In this document: piece after piece, positions 10,547 through 21,881 of the stretch | Position numbering within the stretch: position 1 is the first letter of the stretch | Layout: each line of letters opens with the position of its first letter | From: an uncultured Pelagibacteraceae bacterium | Lineage (GTDB): Bacteria > Pseudomonadota > Alphaproteobacteria > Pelagibacterales > Pelagibacteraceae | Length of the DNA stretch: 64,000 bases | Assembly: GCA_902546145.1 (NCBI GenBank) | Contig: CACCIT010000001.1 | Coordinates: forward strand, 62,001 to 126,000 | Direction: 5' to 3' | Notes under the pieces: generated by a model | Told to the model about the DNA's origin: nothing | Seen by the model: the letters and a program-made list of their open reading frames with translations, nothing else | The model's database searches: none | Position numbers and translations under genes: made by a program

Positions 10547-11993
10547 ATTTATCCTCTATTAGTTTATTTAATAATCTTACTCCATAACCAGTAGCTCCAC
10601 CTGAATTTAATGCTCCTCCATATTTAGAGAAGGCCATACCTGCTATATCTAAGTGAGCCCATGGTGTTTTATTTAAAATAAATCTTTGTAAAAACTGTGC
10701 AGCAGTTGTTGAGCCTGCTCCCCCAACATAATTTATGTTTTGCATATCTGCATTTTTTGAGTCTATTAATTTATCGAAATTTTTATTTAACGGCATTCTC
10801 CAAACTTTTTCCTCAACTTTTTCACCTGCTTCAATGAGTTGGTTTGATAAATTATCATCATTTGAAAATAAGCCTGCGTATTCAGATCCCAATGAAACAA
10901 TAATTGCTCCTGTTAACGTTGCTAAATCAATTATAAACTTAGGTTTAAATTTTTCCTCAGTGTAAGTAAGAGCATCCGCAAGAACTAGTCTACCTTCTGC
11001 ATCCGTATTTAATATTTCAACAGTTTTTCCACTGTAGGATTTTACTATATCTCCTGGTCTTTGAGCGTTTCCACCTGGCATATTCTCTACTAGTCCTACA
11101 ACACCTACTGCATTTACTTTTGCTTTTCTTAAGGCCAAACTTTTCATCAATCCAACAACAACTGCGGAACCAGCCATATCGTAAGTCATGTCTTCCATAA
11201 ATTTAGCTGGTTTAAGCGAAATACCTCCGGTGTCGAAACAAACTCCTTTTCCAACAAATGCTAAAGGTTTTGATTTATCTTTCAAACCTTTCCATTCCAT
11301 AGTAACTAAATAAGACCCTCTTATACTTCCTTGACCAACACCCAATAAAGTATTCATCCCTAATTTTTTTAGTTTTTTTTCGTCATAAATAGTAATTTTC
11401 AAACCAAACTTTGATAAAGTTTTTATTCGTTTTGCATACTCATCAGGATGCAAAACATTACCAGGTTCTGAAACTAAATCTCTAGCATAGAAAGTTCCTT
11501 GTTCTATTGCATTAAATATTTTCTGGTCTTTATTGGAAGGCACATTCTTTCCAAATACATTAATTATAATATTATTTTTATTTTTTTTACTTTTATATTT
11601 ATCAAACACATAAGATTTAAGTTTTAAACCATGTAAAAAATAACCTATTAATTTTTTTTGATTTGCCGGAAGAACTTCCGAATTAATTTGAAATTCTTTT
11701 TGTTTTAAATTTTTTATATAATTAAAGAATTTAGCACCCAAGTTTTCTACTTCAAAAGAGTTAATATTTTTTTTTACAGATATTAAAAAAATTCTTTTTT
11801 TAGAATTTATATCAAAACTGATTATATTTTTAGTTAAATCATGAGAAGATAATATATCTCTCATAAACTCATATTCAGATTTAACTAAATTCTTCTTTAA
11901 ACTAATTAATGAATATTTTTCATCTACAAAAAATATTAATTTTCCAGAGTTATTTTTTGATGATTTATTTTTATAGTTAATTTTAATTGACAT
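10539..11993 (-). CDS. pepA: Leucyl (M17) aminopeptidase
   Basis: VGKGVCFDTGGISLKPA, NTDAEGRLVLADAL motifs. Confidence 0.96.
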   Translation of the reverse strand: MSIKINYKNKSSKNNSGKLIFFVDEKYSLISLKKNLVKSEYEFMRDILSSHDLTKNIISFDINSKKRIFLISVKKNINSFEVENLGAKFFNYIKNLKQKEFQINSEVLPANQKKLIGYFLHGLKLKSYVFDKYKSKKNKNNIIINVFGKNVPSNKDQKIFNAIEQGTFYARDLVSEPGNVLHPDEYAKRIKTLSKFGLKITIYDEKKLKKLGMNTLLGVGQGSIRGSYLVTMEWKGLKDKSKPLAFVGKGVCFDTGGISLKPAKFMEDMTYDMAGSAVVVGLMKSLALRKAKVNAVGVVGLVENMPGGNAQRPGDIVKSYSGKTVEILNTDAEGRLVLADALTYTEEKFKPKFIIDLATLTGAIIVSLGSEYAGLFSNDDNLSNQLIEAGEKVEEKVWRMPLNKNFDKLIDSKNADMQNINYVGGAGSTTAAQFLQRFILNKTPWAHLDIAGMAFSKYGGALNSGGATGYGVRLLNKLIEDKYE

Positions 11994-12054
11994 AAATTTT
12001 TAATACAAACTGTTAGTGATGGATGCTATATATGAATAAAAATACCTTATTTCA

Positions 12055-13200
12055 ATGAAAAAAATACTCTTTCGAAAGTTTATGTATGATTGCACATTTT
12101 TCTTTTTCATTTCTCTTATTTCAGCATCAATTATCGTTTGGGTATTTCAGGCAGTTAATTTTCTAGATTTAATGGTTGAAGATGGCAGAGATTTTTTTCT
12201 TTATCTAAAATATACACTGTTAAATTTTCCAAAAATAATTAGTAAACTTTTTCCTTTTGCACTTTTCTTTAGTTTTTTTTATGTAATTTCTAAATATGAG
12301 CTTAATAATGAACTGATAATTTTTTGGAACTTTGGAATTTCCAAAATACAAGTCATAAATTTCTTCATTAAATATTCTATACTTTTTATGTTATTTCAAA
12401 TTTTACTGGTATCGTTATTAGTGCCTACAACACAAAATTTTTCCAGAAATCTTATTAAAGATTCTAATATAAATTTTTTTGAAAGCTTTATTAAGCCAAA
12501 AAAATTTAATGATAACATTAAAGGATTAACTCTATTTGTTGATGAAAAAAAAAACAACGGTGAATTAGTTAATATTTACCTTAAAAAAGAAACTGATAAC
12601 CAAAATTTTCAAATTACATATGCAAAAAGTGGTTTCTTTTTATCAAAAAATAATAATCAAATGTTAGTGTTAAAAAATGGTCAAACAATAAATAAAATTG
12701 GAAACAATCTTACTACATTTAATTTTAAAGAATCTTCTTTAAATATGTCTAATCAAGACTCGGGAATAATTAAAGTTGATAAAATTCAGGAAACCTCAAC
12801 AATAAATTTACTTAAATGTGTAAATAGATTTGAAAAGATATTTTTAAATATTTCGATTAAATCTGAGAAAATATTTATTCAAAACTGCACAATAGAAAAT
12901 TTAGATAATATATTTAAAGAAATTTATAAGAGATTTTTGGTTCCTATGTATATTCCATCATTAATATTATGTTCTTTAATATTAATAATATATTCTAAAG
13001 AAAATATTAATTACACTAAGTTTAGGATTTTTGTATTTTTAGTAGGTTTTGGTTTAATAATTTTTTCAGAAACAACTCAAAAACTAATTCAAGAGAATTT
13101 GAATTTTAATATTATTATATTTTTAATACCATTGGTTATTTTTTTATTACTTTTAATTTCAATTAATAGCAAAATTAAATTTAAGGCAAATAGTATTTAG
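12055..13200 (+). CDS. lptF: LPS export permease LptF (YjgP/YjgQ family)
   Basis: Multi-TM YjgP/YjgQ-type protein followed by a second family member and lptD. Confidence 0.88.
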   Translation: MKKILFRKFMYDCTFFFFISLISASIIVWVFQAVNFLDLMVEDGRDFFLYLKYTLLNFPKIISKLFPFALFFSFFYVISKYELNNELIIFWNFGISKIQVINFFIKYSILFMLFQILLVSLLVPTTQNFSRNLIKDSNINFFESFIKPKKFNDNIKGLTLFVDEKKNNGELVNIYLKKETDNQNFQITYAKSGFFLSKNNNQMLVLKNGQTINKIGNNLTTFNFKESSLNMSNQDSGIIKVDKIQETSTINLLKCVNRFEKIFLNISIKSEKIFIQNCTIENLDNIFKEIYKRFLVPMYIPSLILCSLILIIYSKENINYTKFRIFVFLVGFGLIIFSETTQKLIQENLNFNIIIFLIPLVIFLLLLISINSKIKFKANSI

Positions 13201-13201
13201 T

Positions 13202-14278
13202 ATGATGAAAACATATTATAAATTTATACTTAGTACTTTTTTAAAGTCATTTATATTTGTTTTTTTTATAATGTTTAGCTTGGTTATAATTTTAAATATT
13301 TTGAGTGAGATTGAATTTTTTAGAAATACAAATGTAAGTGTTTTATTTCCTCTATACCTGTCACTACTTAATTCTCCTGCCTTAATATTTGAAATGTTCC
13401 CGTTTATCTTTCTCATAGGAACACAACTATTTTTTATAAACTTATTTAATGATAATCAAATTCAAATATTTAAATATTCAGGGTTAAAAAACTCAAAGAT
13501 TTTAACTATAATAAGTTTTTTCACTTTTTTTCTTGGTATATTCATCATATTAATTTTTTATAGTTTTTCGTCTAACTTAAAAAATTTTTACTTAGAGCTT
13601 AAAAATAATTATACAGCTGATGACGAATATTTAGCGGTCGTAACCAAAAATGGATTATGGATAAAAGATAATGTTGATGGAAAAGTAAGCATCATTAATG
13701 CATCAAAAATAGATAAAAACTATTTAATAAATACATTTATAACTCAGTTTGATAATGAGTATGAGGTTTTGAGCAATATTCAAGCAGAAAAGATAGATAT
13801 ATCAAACAATAATTGGTTAGCTTACCAAGTTAAATTATATGAAAATAATCAAAGTGAAAAAAAAGATACTTTTATAATAAAATCGAATTTTAATTATGAA
13901 AAGATTCAAAGCTTGTTTTCAAACTTATCATCATTATCAATTTTAAAATTACTTGATCTGAGAAATAATTATCTCTCTTTAAATTATTCAATAATAGAGG
14001 TAGATTTAGAATTAAACAGGATTATTTCATATCCAATATATCTATCGTTAATGACTATCTTATCGGCTATATTAATGTTTAATATTAAAAGATTTAACAG
14101 TACTACAATCAAAATAGCTCTTGGTCTTTTTTTATCTGTAGTAATTTATTATCTTAATAATTTTTTCTATGTAATGGGTAAAACAGAAAAATTTGATGTT
14201 TCTGTGGCTATTTGGACACCTTTACTAGCAATATTAATATTAAATCTTACAATGATTTTTAAAATTAATGAAAAATAG
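13202..14278 (+). CDS. lptG: LPS export permease LptG (YjgP/YjgQ family)
   Basis: Second YjgP/YjgQ-type permease in tandem, upstream of lptD. Confidence 0.88.
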   Translation: MMKTYYKFILSTFLKSFIFVFFIMFSLVIILNILSEIEFFRNTNVSVLFPLYLSLLNSPALIFEMFPFIFLIGTQLFFINLFNDNQIQIFKYSGLKNSKILTIISFFTFFLGIFIILIFYSFSSNLKNFYLELKNNYTADDEYLAVVTKNGLWIKDNVDGKVSIINASKIDKNYLINTFITQFDNEYEVLSNIQAEKIDISNNNWLAYQVKLYENNQSEKKDTFIIKSNFNYEKIQSLFSNLSSLSILKLLDLRNNYLSLNYSIIEVDLELNRIISYPIYLSLMTILSAILMFNIKRFNSTTIKIALGLFLSVVIYYLNNFFYVMGKTEKFDVSVAIWTPLLAILILNLTMIFKINEK

Positions 14279-17200
14279 AATTTCTATAATACTTATAACT
14301 TTTCTAATTTTAGTTAATTGCAAACTAAGTTTGGCTCAAGAACAATTTGAATTTAATGTTACTCAAATAGAAGTTTATGAAAATGGAAACAAATTTAAAG
14401 GCCTTAAAAGAGGTAAGATAAAAACAGATAGCAACATAAACTTAGAAGCTGATGAATTCGAGTATAATAAGATTACCAACATACTTGTTGCAAATGGCAA
14501 TGTAATAATAAAAGATCTTGTAAACGATATATTAATTGAAACTGGGAGTGTAACATACAAAAAAAATGAAGAGATAATTTTTACAAATACAAGATCAAAG
14601 GCAACTGGAAAAAATACAATTATAAATGCTGATAGTTTTAGATATAACAAAAAACAAAATGAATTATATGCAAATGGAAATGTAATAATCAATGATTTGC
14701 TTAATGATATTTTGATTGAAGCAGATGATTTAAACTATTTAGTTAATAAAGACATAATTTTTACAAATACAAGATCAAAGGCAACTGGAAAAAATACAAT
14801 TATAAATGCTGATAGTTTTAGATATAACAAAAAACAAAATGAATTATATGCAAATGGAAATGTAATAATCAATGATTTGCTTAATGATATTTTGATTGAA
14901 GCAGATGATTTAAACTATTTAGTTAATAAAGACATAATTTTTACAAATACAAGATCAAAGGCAACTGGAAAAAATACAATTATAAATGCTGATAGTTTTA
15001 AGTTTAATAGATCAACTAATGAATTAAATGCTCATGGCAATGCAGAAATTGAGGATTTAGTTAAAAAAATAATTGTTGAGTCAGAAAGAATTAACTTTTT
15101 CAAAAATAATCAAAAGTTTAATTCTAAAGGTAATTCAAAAGCCTATGATAATGGACTTACAATAAATGCTGATGAATTTGAGTATAACAAAACCTTAAAT
15201 ATTGCAAACGCATATAAAAATGTAGTTATCAATGATGAAATTCAAGATGTTAAGATATTTGCGGAAAACTCTACATACTTTAGGAACAAAGAGAAAATTA
15301 TTACAGAAGGAAAAACAGAGGCAATATCAGAAAATAAGTATAACTTTAAATCTAAAAATACTGTATTTTTAAGAAATGAAGGTGTCTTAAGTTCAGAATT
15401 CAAAACAATCATAACTGATGATGAAAATAATTTCTATGATTTGAATAATTTTAATTACATAACAAAGACCAAAATATTGCGTGGTAATAACGTAAAAATA
15501 ACAACAAATTTCAAAAAAGAAAATAGTGATGATTTTTTATTTTCAAATGCAATATTTAATTTAGAAAAAAAAGAATTTAAAGGCAAAGATACTAAAGTTT
15601 TCTTGCATAGTAATATATTCCAAAAAGAGAAAGAAAAATTTTTAGAATTAATCGGAAAAACTGAAATTAATAAACTTGTTGATGAAGACAAAATATTTGA
15701 AAATAAACCAAGATTATTTGGAATTTCTTCTAGTGGAGACAAAAATAAGACTATTGTTAATAAGGGTATTTTTACAAGTTGTAAAAACAGTGAAGACAAT
15801 TGTCCTTCTTGGAGTATGAAGTCAAAAAAAATAACTCATGATAAAAATAAAAAACTATTAATGTATGAAAATTCAATTTTAAATTTATATAATATTCCAG
15901 TTTTTTATTTTCCAAAATTTTTTCATCCTGACCCAACTGTTAAAAGACAATCAGGATTTTTAAGGCCTCAACTTAATAGATCTAAAACTTTGGGAACATC
16001 ATTTTACCTACCTTATTTTCATGTAATCTCAGATAACAAAGATTATACTTTTAAACCTCAAGTTTTTGATAGTGAAATTAAAATGTTTCAAAATGAATAC
16101 AGACAAGTAAATAAAAATTCAAAATTTATAGCAGATTTCGGTATAACCAAAGGCTATCAGTCATCATTAAATGGAAGCAAAAGAAATAGTATTGGGCATT
16201 TATTTAGTAATTATGAAAGAAATTTAGAATACAAAAACTATGAAACTAGCAAAATAGATATATCTCTTGAGAGTGTTACAAATGATACTTTTCTGAATGT
16301 GTTTAAAAACAATTTAATCAAATCTTCAGTAAAACCTACTAGCTTAAGCCAACTTACATCCGGTATTTCATTAATTTTAGATAAAAAAGAATTTAAATTT
16401 GATACAAATTTTAAGATCCATGAAACTTTGTCAGGATTGGAAAGTGATAGGTATCAATATAATTTACCTTCGTATAATTTTTCAACAGATTTTACGAATG
16501 ATCTATTTGATGGTTTTTTTGAATTTTCATCGTCTGGTAGTAATGTTTTAGATAATACAAACAGATTAAAAACTTCTATCAATAACAACCTTAATTATTC
16601 AAGTTTAGATTATTTTTCAAACTTAGGTTTCAAAAATAATTTTAATATTTATTTAAAAAATTTTAATACAGTAGCCAAAAATCATAGTGTTTACAAATCT
16701 AGTCCTCAATCACAGATTATGAGTTTGTTTGAAGTTAATTCCACATATCCATTGGAAAAATTTACTGAGGGTTATGAGGAAACTATTACACCGACAATTT
16801 CATTTAGAATAAATCCAAGTCATATGAAAAATTTAAGTAACAGAAATGTTAATGTTGATAATATCTTTAGTTTAAATCGATTGGGTATAGACGAAGCTTA
16901 CGAAGAAGGGAAATCCTTAACCTTGGGTTTAAATTATAGAAAAGATAAATTAATTGATGAGGATAAAATTCCAAAGGAAATTAAGGAAAAAATTGAAAAT
17001 AATGAATTAGAAAAAATTGAAAAATATTTTGAAATAAAATTAGCAGGAGTACTAAGAGATGTTGAAGAAGAAAAAATTTCAAGTTCAACTACACTTAATA
17101 GAAAAGCATCAAATTTATTTGGTTCTATTACAAATAAATTGAATGAAAAAGTTCAACTAGACTATAATTTTGCAATAGATAATGATTTAAATACATTTGA

Positions 17201-17573
17201 AAATAATGATATTGGGTTAAAATTTTCTCTTAATAACTTAATTTCAACATTCAATTTTACAGAAACAAGTGGTGAAATGGGTAGCTCTAACACAATATCT
17301 AATTCAACTTTATTTAAAATTAATGATTATAATTATTTTACTTTTGAAACTAGAAGAAACAGAAAAATTAGTTTGACTGAATACTATGACTTAGTTTACG
17401 AATATAAAAATGATTGTTTAACAGCAGGTATAAAATATAGAAAAACTTATTATGAAGATCGTGATGCAAAACCAACAGAAGATTTGTTGCTTACTCTTAC
17501 CCTTTTCCCACTTACAACTTTAGAGCAAAATGTTGACCAAAGTTTTTATAGAGAAAATGATTTATTTGATTAA
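14268..17573 (+). CDS. lptD: LPS assembly outer-membrane protein LptD with an extended, repeat-rich OstA/LptA-like N-terminal domain
   Basis: Signal peptide; repeated ANGNVIIxDxxNDILIE / INADSFxYNK units; CPSWSMKSKKITHDKNKKLLMYENSILNLYNIPVFYFPKFFHPDPTVKRQSGFLRP motif; lptFG upstream and surA-like downstream. Confidence 0.93.
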   Translation: MKNRISIILITFLILVNCKLSLAQEQFEFNVTQIEVYENGNKFKGLKRGKIKTDSNINLEADEFEYNKITNILVANGNVIIKDLVNDILIETGSVTYKKNEEIIFTNTRSKATGKNTIINADSFRYNKKQNELYANGNVIINDLLNDILIEADDLNYLVNKDIIFTNTRSKATGKNTIINADSFRYNKKQNELYANGNVIINDLLNDILIEADDLNYLVNKDIIFTNTRSKATGKNTIINADSFKFNRSTNELNAHGNAEIEDLVKKIIVESERINFFKNNQKFNSKGNSKAYDNGLTINADEFEYNKTLNIANAYKNVVINDEIQDVKIFAENSTYFRNKEKIITEGKTEAISENKYNFKSKNTVFLRNEGVLSSEFKTIITDDENNFYDLNNFNYITKTKILRGNNVKITTNFKKENSDDFLFSNAIFNLEKKEFKGKDTKVFLHSNIFQKEKEKFLELIGKTEINKLVDEDKIFENKPRLFGISSSGDKNKTIVNKGIFTSCKNSEDNCPSWSMKSKKITHDKNKKLLMYENSILNLYNIPVFYFPKFFHPDPTVKRQSGFLRPQLNRSKTLGTSFYLPYFHVISDNKDYTFKPQVFDSEIKMFQNEYRQVNKNSKFIADFGITKGYQSSLNGSKRNSIGHLFSNYERNLEYKNYETSKIDISLESVTNDTFLNVFKNNLIKSSVKPTSLSQLTSGISLILDKKEFKFDTNFKIHETLSGLESDRYQYNLPSYNFSTDFTNDLFDGFFEFSSSGSNVLDNTNRLKTSINNNLNYSSLDYFSNLGFKNNFNIYLKNFNTVAKNHSVYKSSPQSQIMSLFEVNSTYPLEKFTEGYEETITPTISFRINPSHMKNLSNRNVNVDNIFSLNRLGIDEAYEEGKSLTLGLNYRKDKLIDEDKIPKEIKEKIENNELEKIEKYFEIKLAGVLRDVEEEKISSSTTLNRKASNLFGSITNKLNEKVQLDYNFAIDNDLNTFENNDIGLKFSLNNLISTFNFTETSGEMGSSNTISNSTLFKINDYNYFTFETRRNRKISLTEYYDLVYEYKNDCLTAGIKYRKTYYEDRDAKPTEDLLLTLTLFPLTTLEQNVDQSFYRENDLFD
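14574..15000 (+). repeat. Perfect 180-bp (60-codon) in-frame tandem repeat, about 2.4 copies, inside lptD
   Basis: 14581-14760 and 14761-14940 read identically base for base; 14941-15000 begins a third identical partial copy before diverging. Confidence 0.97.
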
Positions 17574-18492
17574 GTTTTTTAAATTTTTTTTTATATTTTT
17601 TATTTTTCTAAATTATAATTTAATAGCTAGTTCAACAGAGAATAAAATAATTTATAAAATTGATAATGAAATAATAACTAGTTTTGATATAACTAGAGAA
17701 TTTAGATATTTGGCACTCATAAATCCGAATATAATTAACTTAAAAAAAGCAGAAATTTTTGAAATTTCAAAAAACTCTTTAATTAGAGAAAAAATTAAGA
17801 AAATTGAAATTTTAAATCATACCAGCTCTTTAAGCTTAAATGAGGATTTTTTTAATCAATTGCTTACCGAAAATTACACTAAACTGGGTCTAAATAATTT
17901 AAAAGAGCTGGAAAAAAAACTATACAGTATTGGATTTAGTTTAGATGAATTTAAAAATAAATTAGCAATAGAAGCCTTATGGAATCAGCTGGTTTATGAA
18001 AAATATTTCACAAAAGTAAAAATAGATAAAGATAAGTTAAAAAATGAAATATCCAGAAAAAGCAGACAATTAGTATATAATTTGTCTGAAATAGTTTTCA
18101 ATGCAGAAAATAAGAAAGATTTTGAAGACAAATTTAAAAATATTGAGAGAGAGATAGAAACAAATGGATTTGAAAACGCAGCATTATTGCACAGTATTTC
18201 TGATAGTAAGTCTTTAGGTGGTAATTTAGGTTGGATAAATGAAACTTCTATAAATAAAAATTTAAATATAAAAATTAAAAATTTGAAAATAGGAGAGTTT
18301 ACCAAGCCTGAAGTTATCCCTGGTGGTTTTCTTATTATAAAATTAAATAATGTTGAGGAAAAAAAAATATCTATTAATAAAGATTTAGAATTGAAAAAAT
18401 TAATTACATTGAAAACAAATCAACAATTAAATAGATTTTCGAATATTTATTTTAAAAAAATAAAAAAAAATATAAAAATTGAAAAAATTTAA
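17530..18492 (+). CDS. SurA/PpiC-like periplasmic peptidyl-prolyl isomerase/chaperone (true start probably the ATG at 17557)
   Basis: Signal-like N-terminus, YKIDNEIITSFDITREFRYL SurA-like N-region, SDSKSLGGNLGWINE parvulin signature; between lptD and pdxA. Confidence 0.85.
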   Translation: MLTKVFIEKMIYLIKFFKFFFIFFIFLNYNLIASSTENKIIYKIDNEIITSFDITREFRYLALINPNIINLKKAEIFEISKNSLIREKIKKIEILNHTSSLSLNEDFFNQLLTENYTKLGLNNLKELEKKLYSIGFSLDEFKNKLAIEALWNQLVYEKYFTKVKIDKDKLKNEISRKSRQLVYNLSEIVFNAENKKDFEDKFKNIEREIETNGFENAALLHSISDSKSLGGNLGWINETSINKNLNIKIKNLKIGEFTKPEVIPGGFLIIKLNNVEEKKISINKDLELKKLITLKTNQQLNRFSNIYFKKIKKNIKIEKI

Positions 18493-19444
18493 ACCTATAA
18501 TTATCATTCCAGGTGAGCCAAATAGTGTTTTTTTAGAAATTTTTTTTAAATTATTTAAGCAAAAAATAAAAAGTCCTTTAATTTTAATAGGATCTTCAAA
18601 ACTTGTTAGGTTTCAAATGAAAAAGCTAAATTATAAAATAAAAATTAAAATTCTAAATTTTAGTAAACTAAATGACTATGTTTTAAATAATAATACAATT
18701 AATTTAATTGATATAGATTATAATTTTAAAAAAACGTTTGAGCCAATATCAAAAAAATCAAACAAATATATACATAAATCTCTCAAAATTGGTTTAGAGC
18801 TAATTAAAAATAAATTTTCAGATAAATTAATAAATGGTCCAATTTCTAAAAAAAACTTTTTAAATAAAAAATATCCTGGGATGACAGAATATTTTTCAAA
18901 AGAATTCTCTGTTAAAAAAAATGCAATGTTAATTTACAATAAAAGGCTATCTGTATGTCCAATTACAACGCATTTACCTTTAAAATTTGTATCAAAAAAT
19001 ATTAGTAAAGAAAAAATAATTGGTAAGGTTAGACTAATAAATGAATTTTATACAACAAAACTTAAATTTAAACCAAAAATTGCTATTTTAGGGCTAAATC
19101 CTCATTGTGAAACTATTGATAAGTTTGATGAGGACAATAAAATAATTTCTCCTGCAATAAAATTTTTAAAAAGTAAAAATTATTTTGTTTCAGGACCTTT
19201 TTCAGCAGATACGATTTTTTTATCTCAAAATCGAAAAAAATATAATGTTATTGTTGGAATGTATCATGATCAAGTATTATCACCGCTTAAAACATTGTTC
19301 GAGTATGATGCAATAAATATAACACTGGGATTGCCTTTTCTTAGAATATCACCTGACCATGGACCGAATGAAAACATGCTTGGAAAAAATAAATCAAACC
19401 CACTCAGTTTAATGAGAGCAATCTCGTTTTTAGACAAAAATTGA
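18479..19444 (+). CDS. pdxA: 4-hydroxythreonine-4-phosphate dehydrogenase
   Basis: IIPGEPNSV..., GPFSADT, GMYHDQVLSPLKTL, NITLGLPFLRISPDHG motifs; TTG start. Confidence 0.92.
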   Translation: MKKFKPIIIIPGEPNSVFLEIFFKLFKQKIKSPLILIGSSKLVRFQMKKLNYKIKIKILNFSKLNDYVLNNNTINLIDIDYNFKKTFEPISKKSNKYIHKSLKIGLELIKNKFSDKLINGPISKKNFLNKKYPGMTEYFSKEFSVKKNAMLIYNKRLSVCPITTHLPLKFVSKNISKEKIIGKVRLINEFYTTKLKFKPKIAILGLNPHCETIDKFDEDNKIISPAIKFLKSKNYFVSGPFSADTIFLSQNRKKYNVIVGMYHDQVLSPLKTLFEYDAINITLGLPFLRISPDHGPNENMLGKNKSNPLSLMRAISFLDKN

Positions 19445-20226
19445 TAAAAGCAAAAAAAAGTTTAGGACAAAACTTCTTAATTGATGATAAAGTTTTAAAA
19501 CAAATTGTTAATTGTTTAGAAATTAAAAACAAAAACGTACTTGAAATAGGACCTGGAACAGGAAATCTCACAAAATATATTTTAAACAAAAAACCAAAAA
19601 AGATGACCGTAATTGAGAAGGATAATGATCTTGTTGACAACTTAAAAGATAAATTTAATGAAAATTTAAATATAATTAATAATGATGTTCTGAATATAGA
19701 TGAAAGCTCATTATTTAATGAAAAAGTAATAGTATTTGGGAATTTACCTTACAATATATCTACTGAGATACTTAGCAAATGGATAATTAACTTAAAAAAT
19801 GATTTTTGGTTTGAAAATTTAGTTTTGATGTTCCAAAAAGAAGTGGCTGATAGAATAATAGCTAGTAACAATAATTCAAGTTATGGAAGATTGTCTATTC
19901 TAGCAAATTGGAAATTAATTATTAAAAAAATATGTGACATAAGGCCAAATTCTTTTTCACCAAAGCCAAAAATAGATAGCAGTTTGCTTATATTTACTCC
20001 AAGAAAAGATTACTATAAATTGAAAAATCCTAAAAACTTAGAAAAAATTACTAGAATTTTTTTTAACAATAGAAGAAAAATGATTAAGAAACCATTTAAT
20101 CAAATATTTAATGGTGATCTAAGAATATTAGAAAAACTTAAAATTGATTTAAATTTAAGACCACAGAACTTAAATACTGAAACTTATTATAAACTTACTG
20201 AAGAATATGAGAATTTAAGAAGTTAG
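19441..20226 (+). CDS. rsmA: 16S rRNA (A1518/A1519) dimethyltransferase
   Basis: [43 protein letters not shown] motifs; TTG start. Confidence 0.95.
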   Translation: MIKAKKSLGQNFLIDDKVLKQIVNCLEIKNKNVLEIGPGTGNLTKYILNKKPKKMTVIEKDNDLVDNLKDKFNENLNIINNDVLNIDESSLFNEKVIVFGNLPYNISTEILSKWIINLKNDFWFENLVLMFQKEVADRIIASNNNSSYGRLSILANWKLIIKKICDIRPNSFSPKPKIDSSLLIFTPRKDYYKLKNPKNLEKITRIFFNNRRKMIKKPFNQIFNGDLRILEKLKIDLNLRPQNLNTETYYKLTEEYENLRS

Positions 20227-20847
20227 TTTCTCAATATGATTTCTGATAAAATTTAGATCATAATCTTTGGAACCGTCATTTAACTCTGCCTCTATAAGAT
20301 TATCAATCTTATTATAACATTTTTCTATCTCGTCATTAATTATTACATAGTCATAATTTATCCAGTGCAATACATCTCTTTCAAACTGCTTCATTCTCTC
20401 CTCTACAATCAGTTTATCTCTCATGTCTCTGTTTGAAAGTCTTTGAAATAAAACTTCTTTACTTGGAGGTAAAATAAAAAAAGAAATTAACTTGAAATCA
20501 AGCTTTTTATTTTTTATTTGATCTGCACCTTGCCAATCAATGTCAAACAAAACATTATTTCCTTTATTTAAATTATCAATAACTGGAGTTCTTGTTGTGC
20601 CATAATAATTATTAAAAACTTTTGCATATTCAAGAAATTCCTCATTTTTAATTAATCTTTGAAATTCATCATTATCTACAAAATAATAATCTTTATGATT
20701 TATTTCGCCTTGACGAGGATTTCTAGTTGTATGCGAAACGGAAATTACGTAGTTATCTTTTTTTGATAATAAATTTACTAACGTAGTTTTCCCTGCTCCT
20801 GATGGAGAGGAAAGTATTATCATTACCCCATCTTTTTCTGAGGGCAT
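20215..20847 (-). CDS. gmk: Guanylate kinase
   Basis: [39 protein letters not shown] motifs. Confidence 0.96.
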   Translation of the reverse strand: MPSEKDGVMIILSSPSGAGKTTLVNLLSKKDNYVISVSHTTRNPRQGEINHKDYYFVDNDEFQRLIKNEEFLEYAKVFNNYYGTTRTPVIDNLNKGNNVLFDIDWQGADQIKNKKLDFKLISFFILPPSKEVLFQRLSNRDMRDKLIVEERMKQFERDVLHWINYDYVIINDEIEKCYNKIDNLIEAELNDGSKDYDLNFIRNHIEKLTS

Positions 20848-20855
20848 TGAAATTT

Positions 20856-21095
20856 CTAGTTTGCTTTTCCTTCGATAAATTTAACTGCATCTCCTACAGT
20901 TAAAATTTTCTCTGCTTCGCTATCTGAAATTTCAGATCCAAATTCTTCTTCAAAAGCCATCACTAACTCAACTGTATCTAAACTATCAGCTCCTAAATCG
21001 TCTATAAAACTAGATTCTTCTGTTACTTTAGCTTCATCGATACCTAAGTGATCTGCTACAATTTTTTTTACTTTGCTTGAAACGTCTTCTGACAT
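20856..21095 (-). CDS. acpP: Acyl carrier protein
   Basis: [22 protein letters not shown] phosphopantetheine attachment motif. Confidence 0.97.
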   Translation of the reverse strand: MSEDVSSKVKKIVADHLGIDEAKVTEESSFIDDLGADSLDTVELVMAFEEEFGSEISDSEAEKILTVGDAVKFIEGKAN

Positions 21096-21143
21096 ATTGA
21101 TCCTTTTTGTTATAATTCGTTAATAGTTTAAAAAGCTATTTTG

Positions 21144-21881
21144 TCAAGCCATATACATGCCACCATTAACATGCAAGGTTTCACCATTTATATAGCTAGA
21201 TTGATCAGAACATAAAAAACCTACAACATTTGCAATATCATCAGGCTCACCAAGACGTGCAGATGGTATTTTTGATATAATTGTTTCTTTAAACTTTTCA
21301 TCTATCTTATCTGTCATAGCAGTTTTAATAAAACCAGGTGAGATGCAATTAACATTAATATTTTTCTTTCCATATTCAATTGCTAAACTTTTAGACATAG
21401 CAACTATTCCTGCTTTTGATGCGGTATAGTTAGCTTGACCTAAATTTCCCGTATGTCCAACTACAGAAGTAATATTAACTATTTTTCCAGATTTATTTTT
21501 TAACATTTTTTTTATAGCAAATTTACTCATTAAAAATGTTGACGTTAAATTAATATCAATTACCTTTCGCCATTCCTCCAAACTCATTCTAATTGCCAAG
21601 TTATCTTGTGTGATGCCTGCATTATTAACAATGCAATTCAAACTACCACCTAGTTCTTTTGTTGCATTTTCAATAAATTCCTCAATTTTTTCACTCTGAG
21701 ATATGTCAAACTTTAAAATATTTATTTTTTCGAGTCCTTTTTTTAATTCTTCAAGTTTTTCAATTCTTGTTCCTGAAGCTAAAATATTAGCGCCACTTTC
21801 ATATAATTTCTTTACAATAGAATTGCCTATTCCTCCAGATGCACCTGTAACAATTATATTTTTATCTTTTAAATCATTCAT
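21144..21881 (-). CDS. fabG: 3-oxoacyl-ACP reductase
   Basis: SDR fold, TGASGGIGNSI, NNAGITQD, YTASKAGI; between fabD and acpP. Confidence 0.95.
   Translation of the reverse strand: MNDLKDKNIIVTGASGGIGNSIVKKLYESGANILASGTRIEKLEELKKGLEKINILKFDISQSEKIEEFIENATKELGGSLNCIVNNAGITQDNLAIRMSLEEWRKVIDINLTSTFLMSKFAIKKMLKNKSGKIVNITSVVGHTGNLGQANYTASKAGIVAMSKSLAIEYGKKNINVNCISPGFIKTAMTDKIDEKFKETIISKIPSARLGEPDDIANVVGFLCSDQSSYINGETLHVNGGMYMA

Noticed and set aside
14574-15000. Repeat array considered as CRISPR or intergenic satellite
   Set aside because: The 180-bp units are contiguous with no spacers and lie in frame inside lptD.
15455-15799. Minus-strand ORF inside lptD
   Set aside because: Shadow ORF with no domain evidence.
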